Source of the DNA: Treponema bryantii
GTDB taxonomy: Bacteria > Spirochaetota > Spirochaetia > Treponematales > Treponemataceae
Direction of reading: 5' to 3'
DNA: 64,000 nt
Assembly: GCF_900113965.1 (NCBI RefSeq)
Contig: NZ_FORI01000001.1
Location: forward strand, 62,001 to 126,000
The translations under genes were made by a program, and so were the position numbers. Under the pieces are notes generated by a model that saw only the letters and a program-made list of their open reading frames with translations, was not told the DNA's origin and searched no databases. This document shows, in pieces, positions 42,770-50,875 of this stretch. How positions within the stretch are numbered: position 1 is the stretch's first letter; the number at the start of each line of letters is the position of its first letter.

Positions 42770-44344
42770 TTAAGCAAACAGTTCTGTTGTCTTGAGCCAT
42801 TCAGCAACAGCTGTTGCTTCCTTATCAAGCTCGCGGTCATCTTCAACAAAGGCGCTCATCTTACGAACTTCGTCGTGAACCTTCTTTGTGAATGGAGCAA
42901 AATCCTCTTTACCGGCAAGGTCAACTGCCTGCATTGCAGCAAGAAGATGTGTTGCAAACTGAAGGAATACGAGTTCAATCTGTTCTGCCCATTTGCGTGC
43001 AGAAATTGTACCCATAGAAACCTTATCCTGATTCAAAGCTTCTGTTGGAGCACTTGTAAGTGATACTGGGAAACAGTAAGTTGCTACTTCACCACGAATA
43101 GCTGAGATTGTAATCTGAGCTGCCTTAAAGCCAAGGCGAAGACCAGCACGTGGATGATCAGCTGGTGTATATGGAATAAGGTTTTCTGTAAGTCCGTTGA
43201 ACTTTCCATCGATGATAACTTCTGCCTGCTTGTCTGAAAGGTCAGCAATGTTTGCAAGAGCAGTTCTCATGTAGTCGCAGGCTGCACAGATATGTCCACC
43301 ATAGAAGTTACCTGTGTTGTAAAGACGCTCTGCATCAATATCAACAAGTGGGTTATCGTTAGCAGAGTTCAACTCTTCTGTAATGAGATCACGTGCAAAA
43401 CGGAGTGTATCGCGGTAAACACCTGTAATCTGAGGAGCGCAGCGGATTGAGTAGCGGTCCTGGATTTTATTTGTCTGAGCAACAAAACCTTTTCCTTCCA
43501 TCTTTTCAATCTGATTCTGAAGGAAGTCCTCGTAGCGCCAAACACGTTTTGAATCTTTAATGATGTTATAAACATAAGCAGCAGATTCACACTGTCCCTT
43601 ATGATTTTTGATTTCGCTTACTTTTGCAACAAACGGAGTATCTTTTCCGCGTGTGATTTCTGAAGTTACTGCTGTAAGGAAGTCTGAGATTTTTGCAAGG
43701 CGTTCTGCCTTTTTCCATGCAAGAGAAGCAACGGCTGTCATAACTGATGTACCGTTCATAATTGCAAGACCTTCCTTTGCTTCAATTGGAAGAGGCTCAA
43801 TTCCTTCTGCCTTGAAAGCTTCCATTGTTGGAACAACCTTACCCTTATAGTAAACTTCACGCTGTCCCATAATAACTGCGCCAAGGTAACTGAGCGGTGT
43901 AAGGTCACCAGAAGCTCCCACAGAACCAAGCTGAGGAATTACTGGAATGATATCCTTATTAAGAAGAGTTACCATCATGCGGGCAAGCTGTGGGCGGATA
44001 GCTGAGTGACCACCCTTTACATTTCCGTTAAGGCGGGCAAGAACAACTGCACGACCTGTTTCATGATCAAACTTTGGACCAAGTCCAATTCCATGATATG
44101 TACAAATTACTCTCTGGAGTTCTCCTGCTTTTTCAACAGAAATCTGATTGTGACAGCTGTCACCAAAATCAGTTGTTACACCATAAGTTGGAACACCAGT
44201 AGCAATATAGTCTTCAAGAAACTTTCTGCTCTTTTCAATTCTCTCCCAGAATGCTTTGTCTTCCGGCAACTTTACTTCTTCGCCGCGAAGTGCAACGTCA
44301 CAAACGTCTTCAATTGTTAATTCATTTCCACAAACAGTTTTCAT
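42770..44344 (-). CDS. Aromatic amino acid/histidine ammonia-lyase family (MIO enzyme)
   Basis: 524 residues. The MIO cofactor triad is Ala144-Ser145-Gly146 in GSVGASGDLTPLSY, and the catalytic tyrosine is in YGVTTDFG (Tyr54). The enzyme deaminates histidine or an aromatic amino acid non-oxidatively. The substrate-selecting pair after LQRVICT is Tyr83-His84, where typical histidine ammonia-lyases have Ser-His. No other histidine-utilisation gene is near, so the substrate is uncertain; tyrosine or phenylalanine is possible. The gene has an inverted repeat over its promoter and an AAGGG site. Confidence 0.85.
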   Translation of the reverse strand: MKTVCGNELTIEDVCDVALRGEEVKLPEDKAFWERIEKSRKFLEDYIATGVPTYGVTTDFGDSCHNQISVEKAGELQRVICTYHGIGLGPKFDHETGRAVVLARLNGNVKGGHSAIRPQLARMMVTLLNKDIIPVIPQLGSVGASGDLTPLSYLGAVIMGQREVYYKGKVVPTMEAFKAEGIEPLPIEAKEGLAIMNGTSVMTAVASLAWKKAERLAKISDFLTAVTSEITRGKDTPFVAKVSEIKNHKGQCESAAYVYNIIKDSKRVWRYEDFLQNQIEKMEGKGFVAQTNKIQDRYSIRCAPQITGVYRDTLRFARDLITEELNSANDNPLVDIDAERLYNTGNFYGGHICAACDYMRTALANIADLSDKQAEVIIDGKFNGLTENLIPYTPADHPRAGLRLGFKAAQITISAIRGEVATYCFPVSLTSAPTEALNQDKVSMGTISARKWAEQIELVFLQFATHLLAAMQAVDLAGKEDFAPFTKKVHDEVRKMSAFVEDDRELDKEATAVAEWLKTTELFA

Positions 44345-44363
44345 TTTTTAAACCCTTAAAATA

Positions 44364-44392
44364 ATGATTATAATAGGAAGTATTATAATCAT
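44364..44392. promoter_or_regulatory. Inverted repeat over the ammonia-lyase promoter
   Basis: ATGATTATAAT, 7-base loop, ATTATAATCAT: an 11-bp perfect inverted repeat in which each arm carries a TATAAT on the minus strand. This is a plausible operator or a double -10 promoter. Confidence 0.5.
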
Positions 44393-44411
44393 TTCTATAA
44401 TAAGTAACAAT

Positions 44412-44436
44412 AAAAAAGCCGGAATTAATTCCGGCC
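44412..44436 (-). terminator. Rho-independent terminator of the SGNH esterase gene
   Basis: GCCGGAATT and AATTCCGGC form a perfect 9-bp palindrome with a T-run on the minus strand. It lies about 23 bases past the esterase stop. Confidence 0.75.
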
Positions 44437-44458
44437 TTTCATAAGTTAAAACGTTTTT

Positions 44459-45697
44459 TTATATAGAATATCCCATTGCAACAATTGTGAATCCAAGCTT
44501 TTCTGAACCCGGTGCCATTTTCACAATTACGGTATGCTTTGCAGCAGTGCGCTCATCAATAATGATATTTGGTTCGCAGTTGTTCCAGCCGCCAGCTTTT
44601 CCGCCATCATAAGTTGCAACAAGTTTATCATCAACATAAACTTCTGCCTTACCAAATTTTTCTGCATCGCCGCTTGCCTGAACCTTGTAAATAAAAATCA
44701 GGCTCTTACAGGTGAGCTCCATTTTGAACGGAAGGTTTTCTGATTTCATATGAAGATTCTTTTTCCAGTTCTCTGGGAAATCAGAAGCATTTGTTTTTTT
44801 GAGTGTCTGAGTTTTACGGTCTGTTTCTTTAAAATCTCCACACTCAATTTTTACATTTGCATCTGTGCCGTTTGGTAAAATTCTTTTTAAGCCGTAAAGC
44901 GAAGGCTCTTTAAAACAAGAAGCCGGAACATGCTGTTCAGAATCTTTTGCAGCCTTATCCATCTTATCAACAAGAGTCATAAGACAGTCGCACATAAACT
45001 GATGTCCTTCAAAAGTTGGATGCGCGTAATCTGTATAATACTGCTGTTGTGTAAATACCTTATCTGCGATTGCTTTGTTTACAACTTCCATCATATTGAT
45101 TTGTGGAAGCGAATAATGATCTGCAACAGGCTTTTTCTGAACAGAAGTATTTCCGTAAGTTGCAACTGCATAAAGAGCAATAACCGCACAATCAGGATTT
45201 GCAAGCATTGCCTTTCTGATTATTGCTTCAAAGCTTCTCTGGCACAAAACATCACCATTATCATTAACGGCAAACTCAACAATAAGAAGGTCTGGATTTC
45301 CTCCGCAAACCTCAACTACATCCTGCTCATAGCGAACAATTCCAACAAGAGAGCCTGTTCCGCTAAGACCGGCGTTATTGAATGAAACATTGTTTCCGTT
45401 GCCCGGTGCATACTTTGCTTTAAGCGCTCTGTAAAACTGATACGCATAACCGTCTGTAAAATTTGCAGGACCTGCGCCCTCTGTTACAGAACCACCAATA
45501 ATGGCAATCTTTACATTTTCTCCGGCTCTCATCTTTGCAAGAACCTTTTTCATTCGTGCATTAGTGCCTGTACTTACAATTGTATTTTCTATCATTGAAT
45601 GATAAACAGAATCACTCAGATTAAATGGATTTGCCTGTACACTTGCAACGCTCATAATACCCAACATCACTCCTAAAAATGCTTTTTTGATTTTCAT
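44459..45697 (-). CDS. Secreted SGNH/GDSL-type esterase
   Basis: 412 residues. A signal peptide ends SVQA at residue 22. The SGNH nucleophile is in IIGGSVTEG near residue 69; AVNDNGD near 142 and DYAHPTFEGH near 216 supply asparagine and the Asp-His pair. The C-terminal third is a beta-rich domain (DDKLVATYDGG). Such proteins deacetylate polysaccharides outside the cell. Its ribosome binding site lies in the 3' arm of a hairpin with a T-run, so expression may be attenuated. Confidence 0.75.
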   Translation of the reverse strand: MKIKKAFLGVMLGIMSVASVQANPFNLSDSVYHSMIENTIVSTGTNARMKKVLAKMRAGENVKIAIIGGSVTEGAGPANFTDGYAYQFYRALKAKYAPGNGNNVSFNNAGLSGTGSLVGIVRYEQDVVEVCGGNPDLLIVEFAVNDNGDVLCQRSFEAIIRKAMLANPDCAVIALYAVATYGNTSVQKKPVADHYSLPQINMMEVVNKAIADKVFTQQQYYTDYAHPTFEGHQFMCDCLMTLVDKMDKAAKDSEQHVPASCFKEPSLYGLKRILPNGTDANVKIECGDFKETDRKTQTLKKTNASDFPENWKKNLHMKSENLPFKMELTCKSLIFIYKVQASGDAEKFGKAEVYVDDKLVATYDGGKAGGWNNCEPNIIIDERTAAKHTVIVKMAPGSEKLGFTIVAMGYSI

Positions 45698-45730
45698 AAA
45701 AAACCTCGTGGTAGAAAATTACCACGAGGT
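45698..45730 (-). promoter_or_regulatory. Hairpin with T-run overlapping the ribosome binding site of the SGNH gene
   Basis: ACCTCGTGGTA, loop, TACCACGAGGT: an 11-bp perfect stem on the minus transcript followed by six T and then the ATG. GAGG in the 3' arm is the only Shine-Dalgarno. It can act as a terminator of the upstream gene and as a translational lock. Confidence 0.65.
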
Positions 45731-45780
45731 CTGCATATTTAGAATAAGTTGAATTTCTTAATCTTTATATTCTATTTTTA

Positions 45781-46188
45781 TTATTCACCATTAAGTGCCG
45801 AGCTCACACAACTGATATAAACAAGACTTCCAATCTCCGAGCCCTTTATTGCCGGAACAATAACTGAATTTTCTTCTATCATTTTTTTTAGAATTGGAAG
45901 AGCAGTATCTGCATCATAACCTTTGTTTTCTATAACCTTAATATCTTTAAGCTTATGATTTTCTACGATAACTTTTAACTGAAGATGTAAAAAACTTGTG
46001 TAGGTTTTTCCTTCGTATTCACCGTCTGCAATCTGGCTCATATCTATTTCATAAAATGGCAGAGAAGCTGCTTCTTTAATACGAATCTTTTTTCTTGAAA
46101 CATAATAACCGCTCGTCATAAGAACAATGAGGGCAATCAGCATTAAAACAGTAGACCAGTCGAATCTTCTTCGTTTATCGTTATTCAT
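45781..46188 (-). CDS. Small membrane-anchored FMN-binding-domain-like protein
   Basis: 135 residues. One N-terminal membrane segment (VLMLIALIVLMTSGYYV) is followed by IADGEYEGKTYTSFLHLQLK and KLKDIKVIENKGYDADTAL, the strand pattern of FMN_bind domains. The flavin-attachment motif (usually DxxSGAT) is replaced by GSLVYISCVSSAL, so covalent FMN is unlikely. It might be a degenerate relative of RnfG/NqrC-type proteins. A TATAGC lies six bases before the ATG and no ribosome site is seen, so the start is uncertain. Confidence 0.6.
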   Translation of the reverse strand: MNNDKRRRFDWSTVLMLIALIVLMTSGYYVSRKKIRIKEAASLPFYEIDMSQIADGEYEGKTYTSFLHLQLKVIVENHKLKDIKVIENKGYDADTALPILKKMIEENSVIVPAIKGSEIGSLVYISCVSSALNGE

Positions 46189-46220
46189 AATTATGCTATA
46201 ATAAATTCAGAGGTCAAAAA

Positions 46221-47501
46221 ATGCAAGAAATAAAATGTCCTAAATGTGGTGAAGTTTTTCAGATTGATGAAGCAGGTTATGCAGAAATTGTAAAGCAGGT
46301 TCGTACACGCGAGTTTAATGATGAACTGCAGCGTCAGAAATCTGCAATGGATAATGAAAAAAAGATGGCAGTAGATCTTGCCGTTACCAAAGCTAATTCT
46401 GCAAAAGACGATGAAATTGCAAAACTCAAAAATCAACTTGCAGCTCAGAGCAACGAGCTCAACAATATGAAGGACAAATCTGCTGCCGAACTCAAAATTG
46501 CCCTCTCTCAAAAAGAACAGGAAATTACTCAGCTTCGCAGTGCAATTGAAGCAAATAAATCTAAAACTGAACTGGAAATCAAAACTGCTTTGCAGGATAA
46601 AGACAGTCAGATTAAAGACCTCCAGAGCAAACTTCAAATTGAAAAATCAGAAGCACAGCTCCGCGAAACAAATCTTAAACAGCAGTATGATGTACAGCTC
46701 AAAGCAAAGGATGAAACTATTGCCTTCTACAAAGATTTTAAGGCCAAGGAATCTACCAAGCAGATTGGTGAAGACCTGGAACAGTTCTGCCTTGCAGAGT
46801 TCAACAAGAACCGCGCCATTGGTTTTCAGAATGCCTACTTTGAAAAGGACAACGAAGTTTCTTCTTCAAGCGGCAGTAAAGGCGACTTTATTTTCCGCGA
46901 CTTTAGTGGCGACGACGAAGATAAAATTGAATTCATTTCCATCATGTTTGAAATGAAAAACCAGGCAGATACAACTGCAACAAAGAAAAAAAATGAAGAC
47001 TTTTTTAAGGAGCTCGACAAAGACCGTAACGAAAAAAAATGCGAGTACGCGGTTCTTGTTTCCATGCTCGAAGAAGATAATGATTATTATAACACCGGCA
47101 TTGTAGATGTTTCTTACAAGTACCCTAAGATGTATGTAATTCGCCCGCAGTTCTTTATTCAGATAATTACAATCCTGCGCAATGCTGCTCTTAACAGCCT
47201 TGAGTACAAAAGAGAAATTGCTCAGATTCGAAATCAGAATATTGATATCACAAACTTTGAAAGCGACCTTAATCTGTTCAAAGATAAATTCCTGAACAAT
47301 GTTGATCTTGCAATGAGACAGCATTCTTCTGCCATCGATGAAATTGATAAGGCAATCAAAACGCTTCAGAAGATTAAGGATTTGTTTGAGAAGTCGGACA
47401 ACAATCTGCGTCTTGCAAACAACAAGCTTGAAGATCTGACAATCAAAAAGCTGACCAGAAATAATCCGACGATGAAAAAGAAGTTCGACGAATTACAATA
47501 A
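46221..47501 (+). CDS. DUF2130 family protein (zinc-ribbon, coiled coil, nuclease-like C-terminal domain)
   Basis: 426 residues. KCPKCGEVFQID at the N-terminus is half a zinc ribbon. Residues 30-180 are a long coiled coil. The C-terminal part starts with STKQIGEDLEQFC, then GSKGDFIFRDF and ISIMFEMKNQADTT, an acidic-lysine arrangement like restriction-endonuclease folds. These features identify DUF2130. Function is unknown, perhaps DNA-related. TATAAT and a GAGG site lie upstream. A double repeat lies immediately after the stop codon. Confidence 0.8.
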   Translation: MQEIKCPKCGEVFQIDEAGYAEIVKQVRTREFNDELQRQKSAMDNEKKMAVDLAVTKANSAKDDEIAKLKNQLAAQSNELNNMKDKSAAELKIALSQKEQEITQLRSAIEANKSKTELEIKTALQDKDSQIKDLQSKLQIEKSEAQLRETNLKQQYDVQLKAKDETIAFYKDFKAKESTKQIGEDLEQFCLAEFNKNRAIGFQNAYFEKDNEVSSSSGSKGDFIFRDFSGDDEDKIEFISIMFEMKNQADTTATKKKNEDFFKELDKDRNEKKCEYAVLVSMLEEDNDYYNTGIVDVSYKYPKMYVIRPQFFIQIITILRNAALNSLEYKREIAQIRNQNIDITNFESDLNLFKDKFLNNVDLAMRQHSSAIDEIDKAIKTLQKIKDLFEKSDNNLRLANNKLEDLTIKKLTRNNPTMKKKFDELQ

Positions 47502-47602
47502 TGTGGTTTCGATACGCCCTTCGGGCTACTCAACCACCGGTGGTTAGGTACTCGCAAGCACGGTGGTTGAGTGCTCGCGAAGCGAGTGTATCGAAACCAC
47601 CT
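47502..47602. repeat. Paired dispersed repeats between DUF2130 and the M15 peptidase
   Basis: GTGGTTTCGATACGCCCTTC, then GGGCTACTCAACCACC, then a second element GGTGGTTGAGTGCTCGCG ending GTATCGAAACCACC. This is a head-to-head pair of the repeat family that includes the copy in the ketoacyl synthase gene. It lies between two convergent genes. Confidence 0.75.
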
Positions 47603-47605
47603 TTC

Positions 47606-48511
47606 TCATCTCCGGAAATTAAATTCTATCAGTTCGGGGTGGTACTCAAAGTGCATATTGTCGTAGATAATCCACTTACCGCCCCAGATAAAACCTTCTT
47701 CTTCAAAAATCTTAATAACTGATTCTGGCGGCATCCAGCGGTTTTTCAGCGGCACGAGCATCCAGGTATCAGGATATTTGTCTTTTGCCCAGCTCCAGAA
47801 AATCTGTTTTCCACCCTGAAACTTTGGCAGCACATCAATTGCAATTCCAAGACTATGAAAAGATTTTCTGTTTGTGCCGGCAATAATGCGCCACTGGTAG
47901 GCATCGTTAGATTTTATGTTATCAAGAAAAGTCTTTACCTCTGGAGAAGTTTTTGCAAGCTCCAAAATTTTTTCTTCAACCTTGCGCAAAGGCTCCTTCA
48001 TTCTTTCGTGAACATTAGTACGGTTTCCAAGAAAGCTTAATCTTACAATATGCTGCTCAAGTGAACGGCGGCTGCCTGAATCATAAATTGCATCAAAGAA
48101 AAACATAGGAGTGCCCGCGCCATTTTTACGGCTTTCTGCAGAACCAAATTCCTTAATACGCTCACGCTCAGATTCTGTATAATTTGCAGGATCAAAAAGT
48201 TCCTTATCATAATTGTAAAGGAGCGACCAGTAATTTTCTTTATTCGCAAGTTCTGAGGCCGGAAGCATGCTGCCGTTTGCCCAGTAAAATTCATAAGTCT
48301 TACCTTGGCCGTCTTTGTTGCCAGGAGTATCCGGAACTTTTACCTCAACCATCCACTCTGCAGACACAACATCATAGTGTCTTGTAAAAGTGATATCCGG
48401 ATAAGCGCGTTCAAAATATTTAAGATTTCCAATTCCCTGATTCGGGCGGTCCTGTGCGGTAAGTGGAAAAAGTAGTAATGTAAAAACAAAAGTAAGTAGA
48501 AGCTTTTTCAT
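47606..48511 (-). CDS. Secreted M15-family D-Ala-D-Ala carboxypeptidase-like protein
   Basis: 301 residues with a signal peptide (LLLTFVFTLLLFPLTAQ). Zinc ligands fit the M15 pattern: SFHSLGIAIDVLP near residue 217 (SxHxxGxAxD) and NMHFEYHPE near residue 286. It probably trims peptidoglycan stem peptides in the periplasm. It starts seven bases after the diguanylate cyclase stop, so the two are co-transcribed. Confidence 0.82.
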   Translation of the reverse strand: MKKLLLTFVFTLLLFPLTAQDRPNQGIGNLKYFERAYPDITFTRHYDVVSAEWMVEVKVPDTPGNKDGQGKTYEFYWANGSMLPASELANKENYWSLLYNYDKELFDPANYTESERERIKEFGSAESRKNGAGTPMFFFDAIYDSGSRRSLEQHIVRLSFLGNRTNVHERMKEPLRKVEEKILELAKTSPEVKTFLDNIKSNDAYQWRIIAGTNRKSFHSLGIAIDVLPKFQGGKQIFWSWAKDKYPDTWMLVPLKNRWMPPESVIKIFEEEGFIWGGKWIIYDNMHFEYHPELIEFNFRR

Positions 48512-48518
48512 CTATTGT

Positions 48519-49925
48519 CTAATTTCTTTTTTGCTCTGGAAACTGCTCGTAGTATTTTTTCTTGTCTTCGTACATATTGACGTCAGCAAGTTTCATGGCA
48601 GTATATATCTGCCGGCTGTCTTCTTCAAGACAAACACCCACAGCAAAACTAATAGATTCTTTCTGACTTGATTTTTCCTTTATCTGTTTTGCATAGTCGT
48701 GAAGCTGCTCAATTGTTGTGTCACGAAGAAGCACCATAAACTCGTCGCCGCCGGCACGGTAAATTTCCTGGTTCGGAAAAACTTCTTTCAAAATCAATGC
48801 AGCCTGCTTAATCATCTGGTCTCCGGCAGAATGTCCGTGATTATCATTCATTCGCTTAAGACCATTCAAATCTGCAAACACAATACCAATATTTTTTCGT
48901 CCCTCGCGGGAATCTGAACTAAGCTGCATTACACGGTTGTTCATTTCGTTTCGGTTCAGAACCCCGGTGAGCAGGTCTACCGTACTGAGGATTCTGAATT
49001 TATCAAACATCTGATAGCTGGAAATTTCTGAAGCAATAAAGAAGGTTGTAAGTTCAAGAGTTTCTTTAATGTGCATTGTTTTTGCTGTATCAAAATTTGT
49101 TGCCCAGATATAACCGAGTCTGTCAAAGCCAGACTTCAATGGGAATAAAACAATACTGTGCACATGAGCATCAACCAGTGAATTATACCATATCTGATTT
49201 TTTTCTTTCAAAATAAGAAGATCCTGTTCATCTTCAAGAATAATACAGTTGCTTCCGTCGATAACAGAATCCCAGGTTTTTGCAATCAGATAAAAATCGG
49301 GAGTGTACCAGTTTGGATCATATTCAACAAAATCTGAAGAAACCGATTCTGCAAGAAGGCTGCAACTCTGAGCTAAATCTTCAACTGTAAGAATTCCACA
49401 ATAGGCTGCGCCACAAATCTCGCGGATATCTTTAATAACTTCATTCATTGCAGTACGCAAGTCTGAAGCACCCCGAAGTTTAATACAGGTATTCAAAACC
49501 TCGGCGGCTGTATTCTGAGAAACGTTGGACATTTTAGAACTGTCTGCTTCATGAGTAACTTCCTGAGTGTAAGTACAATAGCAGAGGTTGCCATCATCAG
49601 CATCGAGCGGGAGGGAAAAAAGATTGAACCAGAAATCAAAGCGGTCTGGATGAACGTAGGAATGTGTTGGCTTTTTTAAGACCGCACTATTATAACAGAA
49701 CAATTCAAAGTTCTGATCTTGCGGGAAATAATTTTGATATTCGCTATTAGGAATGAATTTTTTAGACAGGGCAGCAGGCATGTCAGGCATATTTTCAATA
49801 GAATCAACATATGCCTTATTACCAGCTACTATTCTGATTTTGCCCCATTTACCGTTAGGAAGTTTTTCAACTGACATTACACATGTCATTGTATGAAAAC
49901 CATCTACGAATTTTTGAAAATCCAT
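48519..49925 (-). CDS. Diguanylate cyclase with PAS-like and GAF-like sensory domains
   Basis: 468 residues. The C-terminal domain has IVFADLNGLKRMNDNHGHSAGDQMI (Asp for Mg2+; only partly quoted here) and the signature YRAGGDEFMVLL near residue 395, so it should make c-di-GMP. No RxxD inhibitory site is at the usual place before GGDEF. The first 130 residues are PAS-like and residues 150-300 GAF-like (AAYCGILTVEDLAQ). It is soluble. A GGGGA site precedes the ATG. It balances the EAL enzyme encoded at 41-43 kb. Confidence 0.85.
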   Translation of the reverse strand: MDFQKFVDGFHTMTCVMSVEKLPNGKWGKIRIVAGNKAYVDSIENMPDMPAALSKKFIPNSEYQNYFPQDQNFELFCYNSAVLKKPTHSYVHPDRFDFWFNLFSLPLDADDGNLCYCTYTQEVTHEADSSKMSNVSQNTAAEVLNTCIKLRGASDLRTAMNEVIKDIREICGAAYCGILTVEDLAQSCSLLAESVSSDFVEYDPNWYTPDFYLIAKTWDSVIDGSNCIILEDEQDLLILKEKNQIWYNSLVDAHVHSIVLFPLKSGFDRLGYIWATNFDTAKTMHIKETLELTTFFIASEISSYQMFDKFRILSTVDLLTGVLNRNEMNNRVMQLSSDSREGRKNIGIVFADLNGLKRMNDNHGHSAGDQMIKQAALILKEVFPNQEIYRAGGDEFMVLLRDTTIEQLHDYAKQIKEKSSQKESISFAVGVCLEEDSRQIYTAMKLADVNMYEDKKKYYEQFPEQKRN

Positions 49926-49994
49926 TAATTAATCCCCGAATTGAATATCAATAGATTTTAACATGATAGACGGTTATTTTCAAATTTCTTCCTT

Positions 49995-50477
49995 TTATTT
50001 GTCTTCTTTTTCAGCCTTCTCTTTATCAGACATTGTTTCCATAATCTGATGTAAAGTAGCAAGTAAAGGACCTGCTTTTTCCATATCAAGGATATTCTGA
50101 CACATCATTTCCTGAGGAACGTGAGCACATTTTTTCTTCATTTCTGCGCCCTCTTTTGTAAGCTGAATGAATACAGTTCTTTCGTCCTTACCACCACGAG
50201 TACGTGTTACAAGGCCCTGAGCTTCCATTTTCTTAAGAAGAGGAGTAAGAGTTCCTGAATCCAGGAAGAGGCGTGAACCAAGCTCTTTTACCGGAACATT
50301 ATCTTTTTCCCAGAGACAAAGCAAAGTGATATATGCAGTATAAGTGAGTCCCAGTGGCTCAAGCAGAGGAGTATATTTTCTGATAATTTCCTTTGAGCAA
50401 ACATAAAGCGCAAAGCAGAGCTGGTTATCCAAAGCCAGCGGATTAAAACCCATTTTTTCTAATTCCATTTCGTCCAT
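49995..50477 (-). CDS. OhrR-type MarR-family organic peroxide sensor
   Basis: 160 residues. LDNQLCFALYVCSKEIIRKY places the reactive cysteine (Cys21) as in OhrR, and LGLTYTAYITLLCLWE, then LFLDSGTLTPLLKKM and GKDERTVFIQLTKEG form the winged helix. OhrR represses until its cysteine is oxidised by organic peroxides. A perfect 26-bp palindrome overlaps its -10 and abuts the start codon, which suggests tight autorepression. No ohr peroxidase gene is in the window. The -10 (TACAAT) is six bases before the ATG, so the mRNA is probably leaderless. Confidence 0.88.
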   Translation of the reverse strand: MDEMELEKMGFNPLALDNQLCFALYVCSKEIIRKYTPLLEPLGLTYTAYITLLCLWEKDNVPVKELGSRLFLDSGTLTPLLKKMEAQGLVTRTRGGKDERTVFIQLTKEGAEMKKKCAHVPQEMMCQNILDMEKAGPLLATLHQIMETMSDKEKAEKEDK

Positions 50478-50502
50478 AATTTAATTGTATACAATTAAAT
50501 TA
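50477..50502. promoter_or_regulatory. OhrR operator palindrome overlapping its promoter
   Basis: The half-site TAATTTAATTGTA is followed directly by its reverse complement. The centre matches the OhrR/MarR box (AATTGTA-TACAATT). On the minus strand TTGCAA, 17 bases and TACAAT form the promoter, so the operator covers the -10. Confidence 0.75.
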
Positions 50503-50606
50503 ATTTTTGCAAGTGTGATTCATGTGAATTTGTCATATCGTGAAGAAGATCTCGGCTTCCGCGTAGTGCGGAATGCAGAATAGAAAGTGTACTTTTAATT
50601 AGTTAA

Positions 50607-50788
50607 GCCTGCAAAATTCGGAAATTCAGGTTTTTTGTAGGCCAAAAATCATGGCAAACGAGGTTTTTATCGAGTTTGCGGCCTGTAAAAACTTCAATAT
50701 TTCATTTTTGCAGGCTAGAAGAACAAAAAAAACTCTTTTTAATCAAAATTCTAGCCTGCAAAAATCAAAATATTTTAGTTTTGCAGGC
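50607..50788. repeat. Array of alternating inverted arms (GCCTGCAAAA / TTTTGCAGGC) in a gene-free stretch
   Basis: Arms occur at 50607-50616, 50633-50642 (TTTTGTAGGC), 50681-50691 (GCCTGTAAAAA), 50705-50715, 50754-50764 and 50779-50788. They alternate in orientation. Arms at 50705-50720 and 50749-50764 also pair over 16 bases. Several mutually exclusive hairpins are possible. No ORF with coding character is present in 50503-50875; the last part holds A/T-rich promoter-like sequence for the lipoprotein gene. Confidence 0.6.
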
Positions 50789-50875
50789 TTAAATCTCTGG
50801 AAGAGGATTATTATCTTGTTTTCACTAACAAATTGTAATATTATTAATTAAGTGATTTTTTATTGGGGGTTTTAA

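Noticed and set aside
42770-44344. Firm naming of the lyase as hutH
   Set aside because: Substrate-selecting residues differ from Ser-His and no other histidine-degradation gene is present in the window.
47501-47722. Plus-strand ORF through the paired repeats after the DUF2130 gene
   Set aside because: Its codons come almost entirely from the repeat sequence, and it overlaps the M15 peptidase on the other strand.
50607-50788. Short repeated arms looked at first like a CRISPR array
   Set aside because: The arms alternate in orientation, are only 10-16 bases, have uneven spacing and no cas gene is near.
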